Positions 40,352-49,643 of a DNA stretch of 64,000 bases are shown one piece after another. This stretch comes from JBBQSN01 sp963825505 (GTDB taxonomy: Bacteria > Actinomycetota > Actinomycetes > Actinomycetales > CAWJMD01), in the NCBI GenBank assembly GCA_963825505.1, contig CAWGTL010000008.1, forward strand, positions 256,015 through 320,014. Direction: 5' to 3'. The position numbers were made by a program, and so were the translations under genes. Under the pieces are notes generated by a model, which was given only the letters and a program-made list of their open reading frames with translations, was not told where the DNA came from and did no database searches. How positions within the stretch are numbered: the first letter of the stretch is position 1; each line of letters begins with the position of its first letter.

Positions 40352-41368
40352 ATGACAGGCATCGCGGCATCCCGTGTGACCCTCGTCGACGTCGCCCGCG
40401 CGGCCGGTGTGAGCGCCTCCACGGTGTCCCGCGTCCTGCACGGGGGGGCCGGCGTCCGGGCGGAGGTCGCGGACAAGGTCCGTGAGGTCGCCTCCGACCT
40501 CGGCTACTCGGTGAACCGCCAGGCCAGGTCGCTCCGCCGGGGCCGCGACGAGGCGATCGGTCTCGCGGTCGAGGACTTCACCATCCCGTTCTTCGGCCGG
40601 ATCGTCTCCGTCGTCGAGCAGGTGGCGCACGAGCGCGGCTACGGCGTGATCATCTCCTGCGCGGGCGCCGGTCGGTCCGAAGCCGAGGCCGTCGCCCCCC
40701 TGCTGTCCCGCTCCGTCGCCGGTCTGGTGGTCGCCACCGGTACGGCTGGTGCGCCGCGAGGGTTCCTGGAGCAGGTGGCGCACGAGCTGCCGGTGGTGCA
40801 GGTCGACGCCGCCGGACCCAGTCCGGTCTCCGACGCGGTCGGCATCGACAACGTGCTGGCGGGACGGCGGCTGACCGAGCACCTGCTGGGGTACGGCCAC
40901 CGTCGGATCCTGTTCGTGGGCAGCGGGCCTGCCGCGTCCACCGTCGTCCTGCGGGTCGACGGGTACCGGGCGGCGATGAGGGCGGCGGGACTCGAGCCGC
41001 TGGACGCCTGGCTCGGGTACCTCCCGGCCGAGACCTCCGAGCGAGCGGCCGCCGTGCTGGCTGAGTCGCCGGACGTCACGGCCGTGATCTCCGGCGTGGC
41101 CCGCACCACGATGGGCGTGATGTCGGCGGTCAGGACGTCCGGCCGCGACCTCGCCGTCGCGGCGGTCGACGACCTCGCCGGCCTCGACGCGTTCGACCCC
41201 GGCATCACCGTGCTCGAGCAGGACGTCGAGCAGATCGCCGGCACGGCCGCAGACCTGCTCTTCGACCGGATCGGCGGGTACGCGGGAGCCCCCCGGCACG
41301 TCCTGGCCGATCTCGAGCTCATCCAGCGCGGGTCCGCCGAGCGCGGCCCCCTGCCCCACCAGCGATAA
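40352..41368 (+). CDS. LacI-family transcriptional regulator of polyol operon
   Basis: 338 residues. The N-terminal helix-turn-helix is VTLVDVARAAGVSASTVSRVL (residues about 8-28, split here as VTLVDVARAAG and VSASTVSRVL), followed by the hinge region GYSVNRQARSLRRGR. The rest is a periplasmic-binding-protein-like sensor with FTIPFFGRIVSVVEQVA and GHRRILFVGSG. It is the first gene of the operon. Two palindromes of the LacI type lie upstream. The inducer is likely a polyol or its oxidation product, judged from the genes that follow. Confidence 0.9.
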   Translation: MTGIAASRVTLVDVARAAGVSASTVSRVLHGGAGVRAEVADKVREVASDLGYSVNRQARSLRRGRDEAIGLAVEDFTIPFFGRIVSVVEQVAHERGYGVIISCAGAGRSEAEAVAPLLSRSVAGLVVATGTAGAPRGFLEQVAHELPVVQVDAAGPSPVSDAVGIDNVLAGRRLTEHLLGYGHRRILFVGSGPAASTVVLRVDGYRAAMRAAGLEPLDAWLGYLPAETSERAAAVLAESPDVTAVISGVARTTMGVMSAVRTSGRDLAVAAVDDLAGLDAFDPGITVLEQDVEQIAGTAADLLFDRIGGYAGAPRHVLADLELIQRGSAERGPLPHQR

Positions 41369-41430
41369 CGCACCCACCACAGCGACCCCGGCAGAGCCGC
41401 CGGGCGAGGATAGAGGAAGAGGACGAACCC

Positions 41431-42798
41431 ATGGCAACACCACTCGGCAGGACCCGGCGCACGGCGACCGCCGTCGCAGCCGCCGCAGGACTGGCCGTCA
41501 TCGTCACCGGTTGCTCCGGCGCCGGTGGCGGCGGCGGCGGTGGCGGCGCGGAGGGCGACACGATCGACGTCATCATGGTCAACAACCCGCAGATGGAGGA
41601 CCTGGAGACCCTCGTCGGGCAGTTCGAGGAGGAGTCGGGGATCAACGTCAACCTCGTCGTGCTCCCCGAGAACGACGTCCGCGACAGCATCCAGACCGAC
41701 TTCGCGGCGCAGTCGGGCCAGTACGACGTCGCGACGATCTCCAACTACGAGACTCCGTTCTTCTCCAAGAACGGGTGGATCGCCAACCTGGACGACTTCG
41801 TCGAGAACGACGCCGACTTCGACCAGGACGACATCCTCCAGCCGATCGCGGACGGCCTGCGCGGCGAGGACGGCTCGCTGTACGCGCAGCCGTTCTACGG
41901 CGAGAGCTCGTTCCTGATGTACCGCAAGGACGTCTTCGAGGCCAACGGTCTGACGATGCCGGAGCAGCCGACCTGGGACGAGGTGGCAGCACTCGCTGCT
42001 CAGCTCGACGGCGCCGAGTCCGGCATGAAGGGCATCTGCCTGCGCGGGCTGGCGGGCTGGGGCCAGGTCTTCGCCCCGCTGACCACCGTGGTCAACACCT
42101 TCGGCGGCACCTGGTTCGACGAGAACTTCGACGCCCAGGTCGACTCCCCGGAGTTCACCGCAGCCACCGAGTTCTACGTCGACCTCGTGCAGAAGCACGG
42201 CGAGCCCGGCGCCGCGAACGCCGGCTTCACCGAGTGCCTGAACTCGTTCCAGCAGGGCGGGACGGCCATGTGGTACGACGCCACCTCGGCGGCCGGCTCG
42301 CTCGAGGCCGAGGGCTCCCCGGTCGCCGGCAAGGTGGGCTACGCCCCCGCGCCGGTCAAGGAGACCGACTCCGCCGGTTGGCTGTACAGCTGGGCCTGGG
42401 CGATCCAGGAGTCCTCGGACTCCAAGGAGGCGGCGTGGGAGTTCATCTCGTGGGCCTCGTCCAAGGAGTACGAGGAGCTCGTGGGCACCGAGATCGGCTG
42501 GTCCAGCGTGCCGGCCGGCAAGCGCGCCTCGACCTACGAGAACGCCGACTACCAGGAGTCCGCGGCGGCCTTCTACGAGCAGACGCTCGCCTCGATCGAG
42601 GCAGCCGACCCCACCGACCCGGGGGTGCAGCCGAGGCCCGCGCCGGGCATCCAGTTCGTCGCGATCCCCGAGTTCGCCGGCATGGCGACCGAGGTGTCGC
42701 AGGGTGTGAGCGCCGCCATCGCCGGGCAGCAGACCGTCCAGCAGGCGCTGGAGCGCGGGCAGCAGCTGGCGCAGACGGCCGGCGACGCCAACAAGTAG
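41431..42798 (+). CDS. ABC transporter sugar/polyol-binding lipoprotein
   Basis: 455 residues. The signal peptide ends in the lipobox VTGC (Cys about 29) followed by a Gly-rich linker, so the mature protein is lipid-anchored outside the membrane. The body is a family-1 extracellular binding protein (ETLVGQFEEESGINVNLVV, YAQPFYGESSFLMYRKDVF, SCLNSFQQG-like GFTECLNSFQQGGTAMWYD). Start ATG 41431 with GAGGAAGAGGA upstream. It resembles the sorbitol/mannitol binding proteins (SmoE/MtlE type) in organisation. A strong hairpin follows its stop and may keep its message more abundant than that of the permeases. The ATPase of the system is not in the operon and is probably a shared MsmK-like protein. 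Confidence 0.88.
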   Translation: MATPLGRTRRTATAVAAAAGLAVIVTGCSGAGGGGGGGGAEGDTIDVIMVNNPQMEDLETLVGQFEEESGINVNLVVLPENDVRDSIQTDFAAQSGQYDVATISNYETPFFSKNGWIANLDDFVENDADFDQDDILQPIADGLRGEDGSLYAQPFYGESSFLMYRKDVFEANGLTMPEQPTWDEVAALAAQLDGAESGMKGICLRGLAGWGQVFAPLTTVVNTFGGTWFDENFDAQVDSPEFTAATEFYVDLVQKHGEPGAANAGFTECLNSFQQGGTAMWYDATSAAGSLEAEGSPVAGKVGYAPAPVKETDSAGWLYSWAWAIQESSDSKEAAWEFISWASSKEYEELVGTEIGWSSVPAGKRASTYENADYQESAAAFYEQTLASIEAADPTDPGVQPRPAPGIQFVAIPEFAGMATEVSQGVSAAIAGQQTVQQALERGQQLAQTAGDANK

Positions 42799-42820
42799 GA
42801 CCGCACCAGCGGTGACGGAC

Positions 42821-42851
42821 GCCGGCGGCGCGTGAGGCGCGCGCCGCCGGC
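42821..42851 (+). terminator. Hairpin between binding protein and permease genes
   Basis: GCCGGCGGCGCG (42821-42832) and CGCGCCGCCGGC (42840-42851) form a perfect 12-bp stem with a seven-base loop. It is placed 22 nt after the binding-protein stop. It is probably an intra-operon attenuator or RNA-stabilising structure and not a full terminator. Confidence 0.6.
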
Positions 42852-42965
42852 CACCCGGCGACCGCCGAGAGGCGTTCGCCCAGCAGATTCCGACCCCCGC
42901 CGTGAGCGGCGGTCCCGGTCGCGACCACGGTCGCCGGCCGGACACCCCGGACGAAGGAAGCCCCC

Positions 42966-43940
42966 ATGAGCACCACTGCCACCGACCCAGCCCCGCCCGC
43001 ACGCGACGAGAGATCGACGGCCGTGCCACCCGCACAGCTGGCGCAGAGCAAGCGGGAGGCCCGCCGACGTCGGCTGCCCCTGCTGCCGGCCCTGCTGTTC
43101 GTCATCATCGCGACCCAGCTGCCGTTCCTGGTGACGATCGTGGTGTCGTTCATGGACTGGCGGGCGCTGCGCCCGGACCAGCGCGGTTTCACCGGCTTCG
43201 ACAACTACGTCCAGGTGTTCAGCAACCCCAGCATCCGCAGCGCGGTGTGGACCACGGTCCTGCTGACCTTCACCGTGGTCGCGGTCAGCCTCGTCCTCGG
43301 CATGCTCATCGCGCTGCTGCTCGACCGCACGTTCTTCGGACGCGGAGCGGTCCGGACGATGATGATCGCGCCCTTCCTGGTGGTGCCGGTTGCGGCCGCG
43401 CTGCTGTGGAAGCACGGCATCCTCAACCCGTCCTACGGCCTGCTGAACGGCTCGCTGACGTGGATCTGGGGGCTGTTCGGCTCCGACTCCCCGCCCCAGC
43501 TCGCGTGGCTGCAGGACTTCCCGCTGCTGTCGATCGAGCTCGCGCTGATCTGGCAGTGGACGCCGTTCATGATGCTGATCCTGCTCGCCGGCCTGCAGTC
43601 CAAGCCGAACGACGTGGTCGAAGCCGCCCGCGTCGACGGCGCCAGCACGCTCCAGATCTTCCGGTACCTCACGTTCCCGCACCTGCGCCGCTACATCGAG
43701 CTGGGTGGCCTGCTCGGCTCCATCTACATCGTGCAGGCCTTCGACGCCGTGTTCATCATGACCGCCGGCGCCCTCGGCACGGCGAACCTGCCGTACACGA
43801 TCTACGCGACGTTCTTCCAGAAGCAGGACTACGGCCTCGCCTCGGCCCAGGGTGTCGTGGTCGTGATCGGCACCATCATCATCGCCACGTTCGCCCTGCG
43901 CGTGGTGTCCAGTCTCTTCAACGAGGAGAACGCACGATGA
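42966..43940 (+). CDS. ABC polyol transporter permease 1
   Basis: 324 residues with six membrane helices after a 45-residue cytosolic N-terminus. The EAA loop that contacts the ATPase reads VVEAARVDGASTLQIFRYLTF near residue 220 (E-A-A-x3-G). It resembles MalF/SmoF-type permeases. Start ATG 42966 with GAAGGAAG upstream. The stop overlaps the start of permease 2 (ATGA). It forms the translocation channel with permease 2. Confidence 0.9.
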   Translation: MSTTATDPAPPARDERSTAVPPAQLAQSKREARRRRLPLLPALLFVIIATQLPFLVTIVVSFMDWRALRPDQRGFTGFDNYVQVFSNPSIRSAVWTTVLLTFTVVAVSLVLGMLIALLLDRTFFGRGAVRTMMIAPFLVVPVAAALLWKHGILNPSYGLLNGSLTWIWGLFGSDSPPQLAWLQDFPLLSIELALIWQWTPFMMLILLAGLQSKPNDVVEAARVDGASTLQIFRYLTFPHLRRYIELGGLLGSIYIVQAFDAVFIMTAGALGTANLPYTIYATFFQKQDYGLASAQGVVVVIGTIIIATFALRVVSSLFNEENAR

Positions 43941-44854
43941 GCACGGTGAGCGACACCCCGACCTCGAGGTCCACGAACAAGGCCGTCGCCGCGACGTCCT
44001 TCAAGGCGGCACGGCGCAAGAAGGTGGTGACGGAGAAGAAGGGCAGCCCCTTGTGGGGCGTGCTCGCGTGGGGCGTCGGCCTGCTCTTCGTCCTGCCGGT
44101 GCTGTTCATGCTGCTGACCTCGTTCCACTCCGAGACCGCGGCGGCGACCAACCCGCCGTCGGTGTTCGCGCCGCTGACCCTGGACGGCTACCGCTCCTTC
44201 CTCGGTCTGGACGGCGGGCGCAGCCCGCTGCCGCCGCTGCTCAACTCGCTGACGGCCTCGGTGATGTCGACGATCATCGTCCTGCTGCTCGCGGTCCCGG
44301 CGGCGTACGCGCTGTCGATCAAGCCGATCGAGAAGTGGACCGACGTGATGTTCTTCTTCCTGTCCACCAAGTTCCTCCCGATCGTGGCCGGCCTGCTCCC
44401 GCTGTACCTGTTCGCCCGCAACACCGGCCTGCTCGACAACATCAACCTGCTGGTGCTGCTCTACACGTCCATGAACCTCCCGATCGCGGTCTGGATGATG
44501 CGCAGCTTCCTCGCCGAGGTCCCGGTCGAGATGCTGGAGGCCGCCCAGCTCGACGGCGCGAACCTGCCGCAGATGCTGGTGCGGGTGGTGGCGCCGGTGG
44601 CGATGCCAGGCATCGCCGCGACGGCGCTGATCTGCTTCATCTTCAGCTGGAACGAGCTGCTGCTGGCCCGCACGCTCACCTCCACGGTGGCGGGCACGTC
44701 GCCGGTGTTCCTCACCGGGTTCGCCACCAGCCAGGGGCTGTTCCTCGCCCAGGTCTGCGCGGCGGCGACGGCGATCTCGCTGCCGGTGCTCGCGGCCGGG
44801 TTCGCAGCCCAGGACAAGCTGGTCCAGGGCCTGTCGCTGGGAGCGGTGAAGTGA
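43937..44854 (+). CDS. ABC polyol transporter permease 2
   Basis: 305 residues. A basic N-terminus (KAARRKKVVTEKKG) precedes six helices; the EAA loop is EMLEAAQLDGANLPQMLVRV near residue 198. It resembles MalG/SmoG permeases. Overlaps permease 1 at its start and the dehydrogenase at its stop (GTGA), so the operon is tightly packed here. Confidence 0.9.
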   Translation: MSTVSDTPTSRSTNKAVAATSFKAARRKKVVTEKKGSPLWGVLAWGVGLLFVLPVLFMLLTSFHSETAAATNPPSVFAPLTLDGYRSFLGLDGGRSPLPPLLNSLTASVMSTIIVLLLAVPAAYALSIKPIEKWTDVMFFFLSTKFLPIVAGLLPLYLFARNTGLLDNINLLVLLYTSMNLPIAVWMMRSFLAEVPVEMLEAAQLDGANLPQMLVRVVAPVAMPGIAATALICFIFSWNELLLARTLTSTVAGTSPVFLTGFATSQGLFLAQVCAAATAISLPVLAAGFAAQDKLVQGLSLGAVK

Positions 44855-45882
44855 GCCTCCCGACCACCATGCGCGCCAGCGTCCTGACGAAGGCGCGCAC
44901 GGTCGAGATGCAGGAGCGTCCCGTCCCCGTGCCGCGGGCCGACGAGGTGCTCGTGCAGGTGCGGTCGGTGGGGGTCTGCGGGTCGGACGTCCACTACTAC
45001 AAGGAGGGTCGGATCGGCTCGTTCGTCGTGGAGCAGCCGATCGTCCTGGGGCACGAGGTGTCCGGCGTCGTGGTCGACGTCGGTGCCGAGGTGCCGCACG
45101 AGCGGGTGGGGCAGAGGGTGGCGATCGAGCCGCAGCGTCCGTGCCGACGGTGCCACGCGTGCAAGGCCGGTCGCTACAACATGTGCTCGGACCTCGAGTT
45201 CTACGCGACCCCGCCGGTCGACGGCGCGTTCTGCGACTACGTGGTGGCGCCGGCCGACTTCGCGTACCCGGTACCGGACGAGGTGTCCGACCACGCGGCC
45301 GCGCTCCTCGAGCCGCTCTCGGTCGGGTTGTGGGCGTGCGAGAAGGCGAAGGTCGGTCCGGGGTCGCGGGTGCTCGTCACCGGTGCCGGTCCGATCGGTG
45401 CCCTGGCGGCGCTCGCGGCCAGGGCCCGGGGGGCGGCGGAGGTCGTCGTCACCGATCTCGTCCCGTCGCGCCGGGAGCGGATCACGTCCTTCGGGGCGAC
45501 CTCCGCGCTCGACCCGGCCGACCCGTCCGTCGACCTGGCCACCCTCGGGGTCGACGCCTTCATCGAGTGCTCGGGTGCGACCCCGGCGCTGATCTCGGGC
45601 CTGCACGCGCTGCGCGAGAGCGGCACCGCCGTGCTGGTCGGGCTCGGCGCCGAGGAGATCATGATCCCCGTGCAGCTCATCGCGTTCCGCGAGCTGGTGC
45701 TCACGGGGGTGTTCCGGTACGTCGACACCTGGCCGGCGGCGATCGCGGCGGCACGTCAGCCAGGCACGGACCTCGACGGCCTCGTGACGGCCGAGTTCGA
45801 GCTGGAGGACACCGAGGCCGCCCTCACCAGCGACGACGACCCGGCCAGCATGAAGTCCGTCGTGGTGGTGTCGCGCGCATGA
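44851..45882 (+). CDS. Polyol (sorbitol/xylitol-type) dehydrogenase, MDR
   Basis: 343 residues. A zinc-dependent medium-chain dehydrogenase of the sorbitol dehydrogenase group: SVGVCGSDVHYYKEGRIG with the zinc cysteine, GHEVSGVV with the zinc histidine, and a structural zinc run CRRCHACKAGRYNMC. The cofactor motif is TGAGPIGALAA and the second strand ends in a TDLVPSRRE loop, favouring NAD. The CGSDVHYY signature is the one seen in xylitol and sorbitol dehydrogenases. The start is taken as GTG 44851 (overlapping the permease stop); ATG 44869 is possible. It likely oxidises a polyol at C2 to a ketose. Confidence 0.88.
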   Translation: MSLPTTMRASVLTKARTVEMQERPVPVPRADEVLVQVRSVGVCGSDVHYYKEGRIGSFVVEQPIVLGHEVSGVVVDVGAEVPHERVGQRVAIEPQRPCRRCHACKAGRYNMCSDLEFYATPPVDGAFCDYVVAPADFAYPVPDEVSDHAAALLEPLSVGLWACEKAKVGPGSRVLVTGAGPIGALAALAARARGAAEVVVTDLVPSRRERITSFGATSALDPADPSVDLATLGVDAFIECSGATPALISGLHALRESGTAVLVGLGAEEIMIPVQLIAFRELVLTGVFRYVDTWPAAIAAARQPGTDLDGLVTAEFELEDTEAALTSDDDPASMKSVVVVSRA

Positions 45883-46709
45883 GCGAGCGGAGCGTGCGAC
45901 CGGGTCGAGCACAGTCGTCCGGACCCGGCGAGGTACGAGCCGGTGTCCTCGAGAGGTTCTCGCTGGAGGGGCGCCGGGCGCTCGTGACCGGCGGCTACAA
46001 GGGACTGGGGCTCGCGTTCGCCCGCGGGCTCGCCGAGGCCGGGGCCGACGTCGTGATCGGCGCCCGCGACGAGGCGGCGAGCGTCGAGGTGGCCGCCGCG
46101 CTGGCCGCGGAGACCGGGCGCACCGTGGTCGGCACCCGGATCGACGTCGCCGACGCGGCCTCGGTCAGGGCGGGTGTCGCCGCCACGGTCGACCGCCTCG
46201 GCGGCCTCGACGTGCTGGTGAACAACGCCGGCATCTGCCACCACCGGCCGGCGCTCGAGGTGCCGGACGAGGAGTGGCGTGAGGTGTTCGAGGTCAACGT
46301 CCACGGCCTGTGGCTGGCGAGCAAGGAGGCCGCGGCCCACATGGCCGGTGCGGGCGGGGGCACGATCGTCAACATCGGGTCGATCTCGGCGGAGATCGTC
46401 AACCGACCGCAGTGGCAGCCGGCCTACAACGCCTCCAAGGCGGCGGTGCACCAGCTCACGAGGTCGCTCGCGGCGGAGTGGGCGCCGCTGGGCATCAGGG
46501 TCAACGCGGTCGCACCCGGGTACGTCAAGACCGAGATGGCCTCGGTCGACGAGCCCCGCTTCAAGGCGCGCTGGATCGACGACGCCCCGATGCAGCGCTA
46601 CGCCACGCCGGACGAGATCGCCCCCACCGTGGTGTACCTCGCGTCCGACGCCTCGAGCTTCATGACCGGGTCGGTGGTGGTCGTCGACGGCGGCTACACG
46701 TTGTTCTGA
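45879..46709 (+). CDS. Short-chain dehydrogenase (polyol/sugar SDR)
   Basis: 276 residues of the classical SDR family: cofactor motif TGGYKGLGLA near 38, NNAG near 113, serine in NIGSIS and the active-site YNASK near 190. The C-terminal end VVDGGYTLF is standard. The first 25 residues precede the Rossmann core. It resembles D-arabinitol/ribulose and gluconate 5-dehydrogenases. Start overlaps the MDR stop (ATGA). It gives the operon a second polyol-oxidising activity with probably different stereochemistry. Confidence 0.85.
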   Translation: MSERSVRPGRAQSSGPGEVRAGVLERFSLEGRRALVTGGYKGLGLAFARGLAEAGADVVIGARDEAASVEVAAALAAETGRTVVGTRIDVADAASVRAGVAATVDRLGGLDVLVNNAGICHHRPALEVPDEEWREVFEVNVHGLWLASKEAAAHMAGAGGGTIVNIGSISAEIVNRPQWQPAYNASKAAVHQLTRSLAAEWAPLGIRVNAVAPGYVKTEMASVDEPRFKARWIDDAPMQRYATPDEIAPTVVYLASDASSFMTGSVVVVDGGYTLF

Positions 46710-46756
46710 ACCCCTGCCCTAGACTCGCCCGGTCCTCCACCGTGTTGGGAGCCGTT

Positions 46757-48235
46757 GTGCCGCATCCTCTGTCGCAGACCGTCCTGGACTCGCTCCCGGC
46801 GGACGTCGCGAAGCCGCAGTACGACCGCGCCGCCCTGCAGGTCGGGGTGGTCCACCTCGGGGTCGGGGGCTTCCACCGCGCCCACCAGGCCATGTACCTC
46901 GATGCGCTGATGAACCAGGGCAAGGCCCTCGACTGGGCGCTCTGCGGGGTCGGCGTGCTGCCGCACGACCGTCGCATCATCGAGACGCTGAACGCCCAGG
47001 ACGGGCTGTACACGCTGGTGGTGAAGCACCCGGACGGGCACCGCGAGCCGCGGGTCATCGGTTCGGTGGCCGAGGCGCTGCTGGCGCCGGACGACCCGCA
47101 GGCAGTGCTCGACCGGATGGCCGACCCGCGCACCCGGATCGTGTCGCTGACGATCACCGAGGGCGGCTACCTGGTCAACCAGGTCACCGGCGAGTTCGAC
47201 GCCGAGGACCCCTCGATCCAGGCGGACCTCGCACCGGACGGCGTACCCACGACGGCCTTCGGCTTCGTCGTCGCGGCGCTGGCCCGGCGGCGCGCCGAGG
47301 GCGCCGCGCCGTTCACGGTGCTGTCGTGCGACAACATCCCCGGCAACGGCGACGTGGCGAAGCGCATGATGACCGCGTTCGCCCGCCTCAAGGACGCCGA
47401 CCTGGCGGCCTGGATGGAGGCCGAGGTCGCCTTCCCGAACTGCATGGTCGACCGCATCACGCCGGTCACGTCGCCGGACGACACCGAGCGGCTCGCCACT
47501 GACTTCGGTGTCGAGGACCGCTGGCCCGTCGTCTGCGAGCCGTTCACGCAGTGGGTGGTCGAGGACCACTTCGGCACCGGGCGTCCGCCGCTGGAGGACG
47601 TCGGCGTGCAGGTCGTCGACGACGTGGAGCCGTACGAGCTGATGAAGCTGCGGCTGCTCAACGCCTCGCACCAGGCCATCGCGTACCTGGGTTACCTCGC
47701 CGGCTACCGGTACGCGCACGAGGTCTGCTCCGACCCGGTGTTCGTCGACTTCGTCCTCGGCTACATGGAGCACGAGGGCAGCCCGACGCTGCCCGCGGTA
47801 CCGGGCGTCGACCTCGACACCTACCGACGGCAGCTGGTGGAGCGGTTCGCCAACCCCGAGGTGCGCGACACCCTCGCCCGGCTCGCCGCCGAGAGCTCGG
47901 ACCGGATCCCGAAGTGGCTCGTGCCGGTGATCGCCCACAACCTGCGCACCGGAGGTGAGATCAGGCGGTCGGCCCTGGTGGTCGCGTCGTGGGCCCGCTA
48001 CGCCGAGGGCACCGACGAGCAGGGCGCGCCGATCGAGGTGGTCGACCGGATCAGGGACCGGGTGACGGCCGCCGCCGCCCGCCAGGACGTGGACCCCCTG
48101 GCGTTCCTGCGCGACCGCGACCTGTTCGGCGACCTCGTCGACGACGAGCGGTTCACGACCGCGTACCTCGACGCCCTGAGGTCGCTGCACGAGCGCGGGG
48201 CAGCGGTGACGGTGGAGCACGCTGTCCGTGGCTGA
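46757..48235 (+). CDS. Mannitol dehydrogenase family protein (D-arabitol/mannitol)
   Basis: 492 residues of the polyol-specific long-chain dehydrogenase family: cofactor motif GVGGFHRAHQ near 32 and the catalytic region MKLRLLNASHQAIAYLGYL near 295, with the conserved Lys, Asn and His. Such enzymes oxidise mannitol to fructose or D-arabitol to D-xylulose. The next gene is a xylulokinase and no fructokinase is present, so D-arabitol is the better fit. Start GTG 46757 has GGGAG six bases upstream. A TAGACT hexamer at 46720-46725 could be an internal promoter. The stop overlaps the kinase start. Confidence 0.9.
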   Translation: MPHPLSQTVLDSLPADVAKPQYDRAALQVGVVHLGVGGFHRAHQAMYLDALMNQGKALDWALCGVGVLPHDRRIIETLNAQDGLYTLVVKHPDGHREPRVIGSVAEALLAPDDPQAVLDRMADPRTRIVSLTITEGGYLVNQVTGEFDAEDPSIQADLAPDGVPTTAFGFVVAALARRRAEGAAPFTVLSCDNIPGNGDVAKRMMTAFARLKDADLAAWMEAEVAFPNCMVDRITPVTSPDDTERLATDFGVEDRWPVVCEPFTQWVVEDHFGTGRPPLEDVGVQVVDDVEPYELMKLRLLNASHQAIAYLGYLAGYRYAHEVCSDPVFVDFVLGYMEHEGSPTLPAVPGVDLDTYRRQLVERFANPEVRDTLARLAAESSDRIPKWLVPVIAHNLRTGGEIRRSALVVASWARYAEGTDEQGAPIEVVDRIRDRVTAAAARQDVDPLAFLRDRDLFGDLVDDERFTTAYLDALRSLHERGAAVTVEHAVRG

Positions 48236-49643
48236 CCGGGTGGACGACGACGTCCTGGTCGCCGGGGTCGACTCCTCGACCCAGTCGACCAAGGTCCTGG
48301 TCTGCCGCGCGCGGACCGGCGAGGTGGTGCGCACCGGTCGGGCACCGCACCCGGACGGCACCAGCGTGCACCCGTCGGCCTGGTGGGAGGCGTTCTCCGC
48401 CGCCACCGCCGACGGACTGCTCGACGGCGTCTCGGCCCTGGCCGTGGGCGGGCAGCAGCACGGCATGGTGGCGCTCGACGACGACGACGAGGTCGTGCGG
48501 GATGCGTTGCTGTGGAACGACACCCGCTCGTCCGGTGCGGCCGCCGACCTGGTCGAGGAGCTCGGCGGGGCGCAGGCCTGGGTCGACGCCGTCGACCTCG
48601 TGCCGGTCGCCAGCTTCACCGTCACCAAGCTGCGCTGGTTGGCGCAGCACGAGCCGGACGACGCCGCGCGGGTCGCGTCCGTCGTGCTGCCGCACGACTG
48701 GCTGACCGGACGGTTCCTGCGAGCTCGCGGCGGCGTCGACGACGGCTGGACCACCGACCGGGGCGACGCGTCGGGCACGGGGTACTGGTCGGCCCGCACC
48801 GGCTACCGCGACGACATCGTCCGGCTCGCCTTCGGCCGCGAGCTGCGGCTGCCGCGGGTGCTGGACCCCGCCGAAGCCGCCGGGCGCACCGCGGACGGGA
48901 TGCTCGTCGCGGCCGGCACAGGCGACAACATGGCCGCGGCGCTCGGGCTCCAGCTCGAGCCCGGCGACGTCGCGGTGTCGCTCGGCACGAGCGGCGCCGT
49001 GTTCGCGCCGCACGACAGCGCGATCGGCGACCCGACCGGGATCATCGCCGGGTTCGCCGACGCCACCGGCGGCCGACTCCCGCTCGCCTGCACGCTCAAC
49101 GCCGCGCGGGTTCTCACCGCTGCCGCGGCGATGGTCGGCACCGATCTCGCGGGCCTCGACCGGCTGGCCCTCGGCGCCCCGGCGGGCGCCGGCGGACTCA
49201 CGCTCCTGCCCTACCTCGACGGCGAGCGGACGCCCGACCTCCCCGACGCCACCGGCACCCTCAGCGGCCTCACCCGCGCCAACGCGACTCCGGAGAACCT
49301 CGCCCGTGCCGCCGTCGAGGGGATGCTGCTCAACCTCGTCGCCGGCGTCGACGCGTTGCGCGACAAGGGGATCCGGGTCGAGCGGGTACTGCTCATCGGT
49401 GGCGCCTCGGCGTCCGCTGCGGTCCGCGCACTCGCCGCCGACCTGTTCGGCGTCCCCGTCGTCGTCCCGGCCGCGGGGGAGTACGTCGCCCTCGGCGCGG
49501 CCCGCCAGGCCGCCTGGGCGCTCACGGGCGAGCTGCCGCGGTGGGAGGCCGCCGTCGACGCGAGCTCGGAGCCCACCGGCGACCCCGGAGCCGCCGAGGC
49601 GCGCGCCCGGTACCTCGCGCTACGCGCCGCGGACCTGACCTGA
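48228..49643 (+). CDS. xylB: Xylulokinase (FGGY family)
   Basis: 471 residues. The FGGY kinase fold is clear: AGVDSSTQSTKVLV at the start, GGQQHGMVAL near 80, LLWNDTRSS near 92, PYLDGERTPDLPDATGTLSG near 325, and the C-terminal LIGGASASAAVRALAADLFG. It phosphorylates D-xylulose to xylulose-5-phosphate, feeding the pentose phosphate pathway. The start is GTG 48228, overlapping the dehydrogenase stop by eight bases. Its stop codon lies inside a five-base tandem repeat, so the C-terminus may vary between strains. It closes the polyol operon. Confidence 0.92.
   Translation: MADRVDDDVLVAGVDSSTQSTKVLVCRARTGEVVRTGRAPHPDGTSVHPSAWWEAFSAATADGLLDGVSALAVGGQQHGMVALDDDDEVVRDALLWNDTRSSGAAADLVEELGGAQAWVDAVDLVPVASFTVTKLRWLAQHEPDDAARVASVVLPHDWLTGRFLRARGGVDDGWTTDRGDASGTGYWSARTGYRDDIVRLAFGRELRLPRVLDPAEAAGRTADGMLVAAGTGDNMAAALGLQLEPGDVAVSLGTSGAVFAPHDSAIGDPTGIIAGFADATGGRLPLACTLNAARVLTAAAAMVGTDLAGLDRLALGAPAGAGGLTLLPYLDGERTPDLPDATGTLSGLTRANATPENLARAAVEGMLLNLVAGVDALRDKGIRVERVLLIGGASASAAVRALAADLFGVPVVVPAAGEYVALGAARQAAWALTGELPRWEAAVDASSEPTGDPGAAEARARYLALRAADLT

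Noticed and set aside
34824..41443. Minus-strand open frames of over 1000 codons across the amidase, MoxR/VWA and LacI genes
   Set aside because: They lie antisense to genes with clear catalytic motifs, have low-complexity Arg/Gly/Ala composition and no recognisable domain.
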